Of a stretch of DNA of 64,000 nt, positions 58,205-64,000 are shown piece after piece. A model generated the notes under the pieces. The model worked only from the letters and a program-made list of their open reading frames with translations. It was not told the origin of the DNA and made no database searches. Where the stretch lies: contig CAVRCA010000005.1 in NCBI GenBank assembly GCA_963719345.1, positions 1 through 64,000 on the forward strand, given 5' to 3'. A program made the position numbers and the translations under genes. The stretch is from CAVRCA01 sp963719345 (lineage in GTDB: Bacteria > Pseudomonadota > Alphaproteobacteria > Acetobacterales > Acetobacteraceae). Each line of letters begins with the position of its first letter. The stretch's first letter is position 1.

Positions 58205-58224
58205 CTACTCCCCGGTAGTCTACC
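58205..58224. promoter_or_regulatory. Candidate TetR operator between SDR and TetR genes
   Basis: GGTAGTCTACC (58214-58224) is a perfect 11-bp palindrome. CTACTCCCCGGTAG (58205-58218) overlaps it with the same CTAC/GTAG arms. It sits between the divergent starts, 26 bases from the SDR ATG and 47 from the TetR ATG. Confidence 0.5.
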
Positions 58225-58270
58225 ATGTCCTCGGTGCGGTGAGCAGCACCTGCCCCGCCTCGGATGAGCA

Positions 58271-58879
58271 ATGAGCAACGGACCACCAGGGATGCGGGAC
58301 GAGATACTCGCCTACAAGCGGGAGCGCATCCTGCAGGAGGCGGTCACTCTGTTCTATGAGCGGGGCTTCAACGGCACCACGTTGGACGACATCGCGCACG
58401 AGCTTGGGGTGACCAAGCCGTTCATCTACACGCATTTCCGGAGCAAGACGGACCTGCTGGCGGCGATCTGCCTGCCGACCATCCAGATGTCGGTGGACGC
58501 GGCAAGCAACGCGGTGAGTGCCAGCGGTAGCGCGGCCGACCGGCTGCGGCGCCTGGTGCTCGACTTCACCCGCGTCGTGCTGATCCGCCAGCCCAACATC
58601 GCCGTCTATTTCCGCGAGGAGAAAAGCCTGGAGCCGGCGGCGCTGGCGGAGATCGACGGGCTACGCCGGACCTTCGACCGGCTGCTGTCGCATCTGCTGG
58701 CCGAAGGCGTCGAGGCGGGCGAGTTCCATCTGCAGGACGTGAACCTCGCCGCACTCGCGCTCGGCGGCTTGATCAGCTGGGCCTACACATGGCATCGGCC
58801 GAACGGGCGGCTCACGGTGGACGAACTCGGTGCCCAGTTCGCGGAGTACGCGCTGCAACTGGCTGGAGTGCGCCGCTAG
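58271..58879 (+). CDS. TetR-family transcriptional regulator
   Basis: A 202-residue repressor. The helix-turn-helix is ERGFNGTTLDDIAHELGVTK followed by PFIYTHFRSKTDLLAAICLP. The ligand-binding domain contains RLVLDFTRVVLIRQPNIAVY and WAYTWHRPNGRLTVDELGAQ, resembling TetR proteins of fatty-acid or aromatic degradation (KstR2-like C-terminal TetR_C_33 region is a guess). Divergent from the SDR gene with a palindrome between. Its stop overlaps the convergent cupin gene by four bases. Confidence 0.93.
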   Translation: MSNGPPGMRDEILAYKRERILQEAVTLFYERGFNGTTLDDIAHELGVTKPFIYTHFRSKTDLLAAICLPTIQMSVDAASNAVSASGSAADRLRRLVLDFTRVVLIRQPNIAVYFREEKSLEPAALAEIDGLRRTFDRLLSHLLAEGVEAGEFHLQDVNLAALALGGLISWAYTWHRPNGRLTVDELGAQFAEYALQLAGVRR

Positions 58880-59379
58880 GGGTGCTTGTGGATCGGGTCG
58901 ACCCAGTAGACGGCTTCCGGCTGTTCGACCGGCTTGATGTCCAGGTTGACGACCACCGCCTCGTTGTCGCTGCGGACCAGCACGCACTCGAGTGTTTCGT
59001 CCGTGCGGGCATTGATCTCCTGATGCGGGACGTATGGGGGGACGAAGATGAAGTCACCCGGCTCCGCCTCGGCGACGAATTCGAGCTGCTCTCCCCAGCG
59101 CATCCTGGCCTTGCCCCGCAGCACGTAGATGACGCTTTCCAGCGCGCCGTGATGGTGTGCGCCCGTCTTGGCGTTCGGATGAATGTGGACGGTACCGGCC
59201 CAGATCTTCTGCGCCCCGACCCGGGCCGCGTTGATCGCCGCCGCGCGGTTCATGCCGGGGGTCTGGGCCGTGTTCGTGTCGAGCTGGTCGCCTTTGATGA
59301 CCCGCACGCCGTTGTGCTTCCAGTCTGTCCTCCCGGCCTGGGGTGCTGAACTCGGGTCAGGGTGGTCGTGGGTCGGCAT
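58876..59379 (-). CDS. Cupin-domain protein
   Basis: A 167-residue single cupin. Motif 1 is HPNAKTGAHHHGALESVIYV (metal His residues and Glu) and motif 2 is GDFIFVPPYVPHQEINAR. AGGAGATGATCT lies before ATG 59379. The strong metal site suggests a dioxygenase, isomerase or a binding protein. DP(I/V)HKHP near the end is rich in His. Context gives no substrate. Confidence 0.88.
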   Translation of the reverse strand: MPTHDHPDPSSAPQAGRTDWKHNGVRVIKGDQLDTNTAQTPGMNRAAAINAARVGAQKIWAGTVHIHPNAKTGAHHHGALESVIYVLRGKARMRWGEQLEFVAEAEPGDFIFVPPYVPHQEINARTDETLECVLVRSDNEAVVVNLDIKPVEQPEAVYWVDPIHKHP

Positions 59380-59414
59380 AGATCATCTCCTGCTAGGGCA
59401 CGAGAGCCCGTCGC

Positions 59415-60167
59415 TCAGCGCGCCGCCAAGCGTCCATGCGGCGGGATGGCGGCGATTTCGCTGATTAGCTTGCGCGTCATCGCTTCGCCGAACGTCCGGA
59501 AGTCATGCACCTCGACGACAAAGCTGCCGGAACCGCCGACAACGTTTTCCCGGTAGTAATTCGCCAAGCCGCCGGGCGGTTGCACGTGCGCGTAGGTCCA
59601 GGACACCGGATGCTCGTTGATGATCGCCAGCCCGTTGATGGTGATGCCGGCCGCGACGGCGTCATCCCGCGCGTCGGTGATCTCCCGGCCCGCGTTGTTG
59701 GTCCCGTCGCCACAGACGTCGATCACCCGGCGGGCGGGCTGGAACCCGCTTCCAGCCAGCATCTGCACGCCGCGATCGACGCCGGCGCTGATCGCGGTGC
59801 GGCCCCAGAAAGAGCGCGGCGCATGAGTGAGCTTGTCGGCGAAGTCGCTGGCCGAAGCCTCGTCGGTGATCGTCGCCCAGTCCAAAACCGTCTTGACCTC
59901 GAAGTTGCTCGCGAACTCCACGTAACTGACCGCGATCTTGCCGGTGGGACCTCCCCGGATCGCCGCCAACACCTCCTTGTTCGTGAAGGCTGTCGCGTAT
60001 CCCTTCTTCTCCAGCTCGAACTCCGAATCGTCGATGCTGCGCGAGACGTCGGTCACGAGAACCAGCGCGAGATCGACCGGCTCTGACGCGTGCGCGCTTG
60101 GAGCGACGAACGGCAAGGCCGCGATCACGCAGGCTGCCTTGCACGCCAACTTGGTGCCGTGCCTCAT
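59415..60167 (-). CDS. DUF1194 von Willebrand-like exported protein
   Basis: A 250-residue protein with a signal peptide (LACKAACVIAALPFVAPSAH, cleavage after AHA). The vWA-like domain has the metal-ion site VLVTDVSRSIDDSEFELEK, GKIAVSYVEFASNFEVKTVL, GRTAISAGVDRGVQML and VIDVCGDGTNNAGREITDAR. DUF1194 proteins are periplasmic and common in Rhodospirillales and Rhizobiales; the function is unknown. Start 60167 places the signal peptide first. No good ribosome-binding site is seen. Confidence 0.88.
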   Translation of the reverse strand: MRHGTKLACKAACVIAALPFVAPSAHASEPVDLALVLVTDVSRSIDDSEFELEKKGYATAFTNKEVLAAIRGGPTGKIAVSYVEFASNFEVKTVLDWATITDEASASDFADKLTHAPRSFWGRTAISAGVDRGVQMLAGSGFQPARRVIDVCGDGTNNAGREITDARDDAVAAGITINGLAIINEHPVSWTYAHVQPPGGLANYYRENVVGGSGSFVVEVHDFRTFGEAMTRKLISEIAAIPPHGRLAAR

Positions 60168-60267
60168 CGGGCCATCGTCACCGAGCCGCCGCGAGCCGTC
60201 AAAACAAAACTCGGAGGGTTTGCCACAACCGGCCGGTAAAGGTCTGCCGCATGCGCCAAAGACGGCG

Positions 60268-60919
60268 CTATTGGCTGGCCCATGTGATGCGATGCATCCA
60301 GTTGACCTCCGCAAGGTCGAAGCTGAAGTCGGGATGGGCGGGATTGAGACTGCGCAGGTCGACCCGTCTCGCCGACCGCCGCGCGAGTTGCTTGGCCATG
60401 ACTTCGCCGTGTACCGGTGCGTGCGACGACCCGATCGCCGCGGCGGATCGGCGCGGCCGGCGACACGATCACCATATCCCCGTGACGGAACACCGGCTCC
60501 ATCGAATCGCCGCTGATCTCCAGCGCATAGGCGTTCGGATCGCCGATCTCGGGAAGGCTGACCTCGTCCCATCCGCCGCCTACCGGGTAGCCGCCATCAT
60601 CGAAGAAGCCCTGGTCTCCCGCCTGCGCCAGACCGATGAGCGGGATGCGCCGCATCGTTGTCCTGACCGCGGTGGCGCTGGAGAGCGCGCGGGCACCTGA
60701 CACGAGCTCACTGAAAGCGTCCAGGCTCGCGCCGGTCGCCTCCAGCACCTTCGACAAGCTCTCGGTACTGGGCCAACGCGGCCGACCATCCGGCATCCGG
60801 CGCTTGGAAGGATTGAACGTCGTGGCGTCAAGCCCGGCGCGGCGTGCCAGTCCGGAGGCGGACAAGCCGTTCTCGGCAGCCAGGGTATCGAGGGCACGCC
60901 AGATGTCTTCGTGCTTCAT
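60268..60919 (-). pseudogene. S24/LexA-like repressor, frameshift before the catalytic lysine
   Basis: The N-terminal helix-turn-helix (SASGLARRAGLDATTFNPSK) is followed by a peptidase S24 domain with the serine in LEISGDSMEPVFRHGDMVIV and RRGDRVVART. Near 60412 one base is out of place. The other frame continues HGEVMAKQLARRSARRVDLR with the catalytic Lys and FSFDLAEVNWMHRITWASQ, stopping at 60268. Restored, the protein has about 217 residues, typical of phage-type repressors that self-cleave with RecA. Divergent from the LexA-boxed gene at 61094. Confidence 0.88.
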
Positions 60920-61055
60920 GCACCGAGGCTGCGGCTTGGCGTCAACGCTCGATTCTCCTCACTCCTGCGAATGGTCTCACGATCCCGCGGAAAGCTGAAG
61001 AGGATAGGAAAAAATGCAGATGTCACTTGCATACGATCTCAACCTACGGTTACAT

Positions 61056-61070
61056 GTTCCTGTTTAGTTC
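61056..61070 (+). promoter_or_regulatory. LexA (SOS) box, alphaproteobacterial type
   Basis: GTTCCTGTTTAGTTC matches the alphaproteobacterial LexA consensus GTTC-N7-GTTC exactly. It lies 24 bases before the ATG at 61094, in the typical position to block transcription of that gene, and within the promoter region shared with the divergent S24 repressor. Confidence 0.7.
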
Positions 61071-61093
61071 CACTCGCTAGCGAGGACATACAG

Positions 61094-61474
61094 ATGGCCG
61101 CTGCGCTTCGCCACAGTGTTTCCGTCCGCTCATCCCGGCTTTTGCACCGACGGACGGAACCCTTCGACAGCGTCGAGGCGGCGTGGTTCTGGACCATGAC
61201 GGCGTTGACGGCCCGGCGGGACGGAGCCCGCTCGACGGCGGGTCTAGGGAAGGTCGAGCGCCCTTGTGAGCCCGACGACGTCGTCAAGTGCATCGACCAG
61301 CTTTACCGCCGGCGCCGCATCGAGCTGTTGCATGTTCGTGTCCTGCGCATCTGGGGTGAGCGGCTGTCGGTTCCCAATCCGCTCTACGCCGGGGAGCGCT
61401 CCGATGCCCGACTGTGGCGTGAGGCCATCAGCCGGCTGGAGTGGCCGCTGCGCATGAAGGGCATCATCGAGTAG
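61094..61474 (+). CDS. Conserved-looking protein under a LexA box, function unknown
   Basis: A 126-residue protein. Distinct segments: FDSVEAAWFWTMTALTARRD, PCEPDDVVKCIDQLYRRRRI, ELLHVRVLRIWGERLSVPNP and ARLWREAISRLEWPLRMKGI. It is basic and Trp/Arg-rich, probably helical, with no membrane segment. GAGGA lies eight bases before ATG 61094. The upstream GTTC-N7-GTTC site suggests induction by DNA damage. I recognise the pattern from hypothetical proteins of Rhodospirillales but know no function. Confidence 0.75.
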   Translation: MAAALRHSVSVRSSRLLHRRTEPFDSVEAAWFWTMTALTARRDGARSTAGLGKVERPCEPDDVVKCIDQLYRRRRIELLHVRVLRIWGERLSVPNPLYAGERSDARLWREAISRLEWPLRMKGIIE

Positions 61475-61533
61475 GGGCGACAGCGCGAACCGGCAATCCC
61501 GTATCAGGCCCGTATCAGGAAAGATTTGAGGCA

Positions 61534-61767
61534 ATGGGTTTCATCGTCCGCAACCTCTCCGTGCTTGCCTACGCGAATGGCTTCACCTTGTGGCACTACA
61601 AGGCCGGCCCGGACACCGTGGCTGCCGCCGACAATCCGTCGTTCTTCTCCGAGGCCAAGGACCTCGTCGCGCCGGGGGACATGCTGATGGTGTCCGCGTC
61701 CGACGGCGCGCGCATCCTGGTTGCAGCCAAGGCCGACGAGCAGGTTGTCACCGCGAAGCTGGCCTGA
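61534..61767 (+). CDS. Small conserved protein (77 aa), function unknown
   Basis: MGFIVRNLSVLAYANGFTLW, then HYKAGPDTVAAADNPSFFSE, FFSEAKDLVAPGDMLMVSAS and GARILVAAKADEQVVTAKLA. It looks like a compact beta-rich fold similar to phage- or prophage-tail-associated small proteins found in Alphaproteobacteria. GAGG precedes ATG 61534. It follows the LexA-boxed gene by 59 bases in the same direction. Its end overlaps a convergent small gene by 20 bases. Confidence 0.7.
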   Translation: MGFIVRNLSVLAYANGFTLWHYKAGPDTVAAADNPSFFSEAKDLVAPGDMLMVSASDGARILVAAKADEQVVTAKLA

Positions 61768-61981
61768 CCGCGCGGGGTGCCGCCGGCGGCGAACGGGCGG
61801 TTTTCCCTGAAACGGTAATCTCAAACCAGCGATCCTGCCGGATCCTGGCCAGACCAAGCTCCGTCAGACGCTCAAGGCATCGTCCATCCTTGAGTTCCGG
61901 CGGGCGGCCGATCGCGCCGGCCAGGGCGAGTCGATGCAGCGCCGAGCGGCAGCAGGTTTCGAGGTAAGGCTCGCTCCACAT
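61748..61981 (-). CDS. Small conserved protein (77 aa), winged-helix-like
   Basis: MWSEPYLETCCRSALHRLAL is followed by GRPPELKDGRCLERLTELGL and ARIRQDRWFEITVSGKTARS, a helix-helix-wing pattern (LERLTELGLARIR ... FEIT) often seen in small DNA-binding or adaptor proteins. The initial GGCGGG before the ATG is a weak ribosome-binding site. It lies convergent with the 77-residue gene on the plus strand and divergent from pyrD. Confidence 0.6.
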   Translation of the reverse strand: MWSEPYLETCCRSALHRLALAGAIGRPPELKDGRCLERLTELGLARIRQDRWFEITVSGKTARSPPAAPRAVRPASR

Positions 61982-62042
61982 CCCGCCAACGTAGCAGCCA
62001 AGGGCGCCTCCACGCGGTAAATTGCCCTTCATGGAAGCTGCT

Positions 62043-63134
62043 ATGCGGTCGGCCGCGCTTGAGGTCCTGGGCAAGATGGAGGCCGAGCGGGCGCATCGGC
62101 TGGCACTGCTGGCCCTGCGTCTCGGGCTGGCGGGACGGCCGCGATTGCCGCCCGATCCCGTGCTCCGGGTGAGCGTGCTGGGACGCGACTTCCGCAATCC
62201 CATCGGCTTGGCGGCGGGCTTCGACAAGGACGCGCTCGCCGTCCGGGGCTTGGCGAACGTCGGCTTCGGTTTCATCGAGACCGGGACCGTCACGCCCCGC
62301 CCGCAGCCGGGCAACCGGCCGCCCCGCCTGTTCCGCCTGCGGGACGACGGCGCCGTCATCAACCGCATGGGGTTCAACAACCGTGGCCTGGACGCCTATC
62401 TGGCCCGGCTCGCCCGGCATCCCCGCCGCACCGTTCCGGTAGGCGCCAATCTCGGCATCAACAAGGACGGCGCCGATCCCGAACGCGACTATCCCGCCAT
62501 GATCGAGGCCATCGGCCGGCTTGTCGATTACGTCGTGATCAACGTCTCCTCGCCGAACACGCCGGGGCTGCGCGACCTGCAGGCGGCGGAGCGGCTGGGC
62601 GGGGTTCTCGGCGCGATCAACGGCCGCGGCACCGTGCGGCCGCCGCTTCTCGTGAAGATCGCGCCCGATCTTTCATCCGAGGCGCTCGAGGCCCTGATCG
62701 AGGTCTGCGTCGCTCAAGGTGTGGCCGGCCTGATTGTTTCCAATACGACGATCTCCCGGCCGCCGACGCTGCGATCACCCGATCGGGACGAGGCGGGCGG
62801 GTTGTCGGGGCGGCCCCTGTTCGCGCTCTCAACGGCCATGCTGGCGCGGACCCATCTGCTCGCCCGCGGGCGCCTGACGCTGATCGGCGTCGGCGGCGTG
62901 GCGAGCGGCGAGGAGGCGCTGACGAAGATCCGCGCCGGCGCCAGCCTGGTGCAGCTCTACACCGCCTTTGCGTATCTCGGCCCGGCCTTGATCCCTCGGA
63001 TCTGCGCCGAGCTGGCGACGGCGCTACGGTCGGCGGGGTTCAGCCGGGTGGAAGATGCGGTGGGCACCGACGCGGCCCGCTGGGCTGCCCTCTGGTCGCC
63101 TGGTCGGGACACAGGAGAGCGGGTTCACGCATGA
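62043..63134 (+). CDS. pyrD: Dihydroorotate dehydrogenase (quinone), class 2
   Basis: A 363-residue membrane-associated FMN enzyme that oxidises dihydroorotate in pyrimidine synthesis with a quinone acceptor. The N-terminal amphipathic extension (MEAERAHRLALLALRLGLAG) marks class 2. FMN and substrate regions: NPIGLAAGFDKDALAVRGLA, INRMGFNNRGLDAYLARL, the catalytic Ser in VINVSSPNTPGLRDLQ, and VSNTTISRPP, LIGVGGVASGEEALTKI. ATG 62043 follows GGAAG; ATG 62031 is also possible. Its 3' end overlaps the convergent yqgE gene. Confidence 0.96.
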   Translation: MRSAALEVLGKMEAERAHRLALLALRLGLAGRPRLPPDPVLRVSVLGRDFRNPIGLAAGFDKDALAVRGLANVGFGFIETGTVTPRPQPGNRPPRLFRLRDDGAVINRMGFNNRGLDAYLARLARHPRRTVPVGANLGINKDGADPERDYPAMIEAIGRLVDYVVINVSSPNTPGLRDLQAAERLGGVLGAINGRGTVRPPLLVKIAPDLSSEALEALIEVCVAQGVAGLIVSNTTISRPPTLRSPDRDEAGGLSGRPLFALSTAMLARTHLLARGRLTLIGVGGVASGEEALTKIRAGASLVQLYTAFAYLGPALIPRICAELATALRSAGFSRVEDAVGTDAARWAALWSPGRDTGERVHA

Positions 63135-63700
63135 CCTGCCGTGCTGGACAGTTGCAGCGGATCGATCCGGAGCTTGGCCAAGGCGCGGAGCCATTTCGTG
63201 TCGTGCGCACCGTCGAACACCAGGGTTTCATCGGCCGCTGCGCACAACCAGACATTGTTGGTCAGCTCCGCGTCGAGTTGGGCCGGCCCCCAACCGACGT
63301 AGCCGAGGGCCAAGAAACCCTCCCGCGGGCCGCTGCCTTCCGCGATCGCCTTGAGGACGTCGAGGCTGGCGGTCAGCGCCAAGCCTTCATCCACTTGCAG
63401 GCTCGCATCGCTCGTCCAATCGGCGGTGTGCAACACGAAGCCGCGGGCCTTGTCCACCGGACCCCCCGAGCACAGCGGGATCTTGCGAGCCGGCGGCATC
63501 GGGGTGACATCCAGCTGCTTGAGGAGGTCGTCAAAACTCGGCTCCTCGAGGGGCCGGTTCACCACGATCCCCATCGCGCCATCGGCGGTATGGGCGCAGA
63601 GATAGATCACGCTGTGTTCGAACCGAGCGTCGCCGATCGCGGGCATCGCGATCAGAAGCTTTCCCGTCAGGAATTGATCGACGTCGTCGTTCTCTGCCAT
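63125..63700 (-). CDS. YqgE/AlgH family protein (UPF0301)
   Basis: A 191-residue protein of the AlgH/YqgE family: LTGKLLIAMPAIGDARFEHS, VIYLCAHTADGAMGIVVNRP, PLCSGGPVDKARGFVLHTAD and GYVGWGPAQLDAELTNNVWL. Conserved, soluble, with no agreed biochemical role. Its stop overlaps the last ten bases of pyrD (convergent). It is divergent from the peroxiredoxin gene. Confidence 0.94.
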   Translation of the reverse strand: MAENDDVDQFLTGKLLIAMPAIGDARFEHSVIYLCAHTADGAMGIVVNRPLEEPSFDDLLKQLDVTPMPPARKIPLCSGGPVDKARGFVLHTADWTSDASLQVDEGLALTASLDVLKAIAEGSGPREGFLALGYVGWGPAQLDAELTNNVWLCAAADETLVFDGAHDTKWLRALAKLRIDPLQLSSTAGHA

Positions 63701-63798
63701 GCGCCGAATTTGGGGGGAGCGTGCGAACTGCGCAAGCGTGACTCCGGCCGTCGGGGAGGCTAGGACTCCGTGACCACAATCCCGAGCGAGGCTGGCAC

Positions 63799-64000
63799 AT
63801 GACGATCAAGGTCGGCGAAACCATTCCGTCCATGAAGCTGACGCGGGCGTCGGCCGAGGGACCCAAGGAGATTTCCACGGACGAAATCTTCAAGGGAAAA
63901 AAGGTGGTGATGTTTGCCGTACCTGGCGCGTTCACGCCGACCTGCAGCGCCAAGCACCTGCCCGGGTTCGTCGAGAATGTCGACGCCATCAAGGCGAAGG
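63799..64000 (+). CDS. Peroxiredoxin, Prx5 type (partial, runs off the window)
   Basis: The first 67 residues of an atypical 2-Cys/1-Cys peroxiredoxin: MTIKVGETIPSMKLTRASAE, KKVVMFAVPGAFTPTCSAKH with the peroxidatic Cys at 49 (PGAFTPTCS), and LPGFVENVDAIKAK at the window edge. It reduces peroxides with a thiol donor. The remaining ~95 residues lie outside the window. Confidence 0.93.
   Translation, partial: MTIKVGETIPSMKLTRASAEGPKEISTDEIFKGKKVVMFAVPGAFTPTCSAKHLPGFVENVDAIKAK

Noticed and set aside
60168..60572. In-frame N-terminal extension of the DUF1194 protein
   Set aside because: It overlaps the S24 repressor gene; the signal peptide at 60167 marks the true start.

Overview
The window is GC-rich alphaproteobacterial chromosome. 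The order Rhodospirillales/Acetobacterales is my guess from protein style, not something I can prove here. The evidence is a CtrA-type response regulator, a GTTC-N7-GTTC LexA box, TRAP and TauD-type catabolic genes, and repeated YsnF and DUF892 stress proteins. No rRNA operon or CRISPR array is visible. Two tRNA genes are present: Gly-GCC (minus strand) and Ala-GGC (plus strand).

Layout. 1-2 kb: debris of a defence gene (AIPR-type abortive infection protein) cut by IS3 and IS1595 elements. 2-8 kb: small catabolic genes (HpcH-type aldolase, FAD oxidoreductase, TauD dioxygenase), a CtrA paralogue without its phosphorylation aspartate, DUF899 and tRNA-Gly. 8.3-18.9 kb: a transposon graveyard. 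An IS21-type element sits inside an IS5-type element with both sets of ends readable. It is followed by an IS110 element, a nonsense-mutated conserved gene, a second IS5-type element, broken IS110 and IS630 copies, and a frameshifted large serine recombinase that carries an excisionase-like domain. 19-26 kb: M48 lipoprotein protease, YihY-type membrane protein, a CoA-transferase pair with a shattered A subunit, tRNA-Ala, SurE, ROK kinase, MarR and NIPSNAP.

26-33 kb is the most unusual gene group. A single chain of about 1080 residues joins an acetoacetyl-CoA-synthetase-like adenylation domain, a carrier protein and a GNAT acyltransferase. Around it lie a possible heme-oxygenase-fold protein, a NIPSNAP protein, a divergently transcribed stand-alone GNAT related to the fused one, and a SAM methyltransferase. 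I read this as an uncharacterised small-molecule or acyl-conjugate pathway.

33-40 kb: a stress and DNA-repair island (LigD, exonuclease III, two YsnF proteins, two DUF892 proteins, three small cysteine-rich or conserved proteins). 40-48 kb: PutA, a TRAP solute receptor, Rrf2, cysteine dioxygenase, nitroreductase and a two-subunit TPP decarboxylase of the sulfopyruvate/phosphonopyruvate type; these could form a cysteine/sulfonate module. 47.8-56.4 kb: carB (behind two identical-type palindromes 42 bp apart), greA, a threonine ammonia-lyase and mfd. 56-64 kb: a second TauD, a divergent SDR/TetR pair, cupin, DUF1194, a frameshifted S24 repressor divergent from a LexA-boxed conserved gene, pyrD, AlgH/YqgE and the start of a peroxiredoxin.

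Many non-mobile genes (scoA, yihY, ligD, mfd, the S24 repressor, probably the heme-oxygenase-fold gene) carry single-base frame breaks. Because mfd and ligD look otherwise healthy, assembly or sequencing indels are as likely as true decay.
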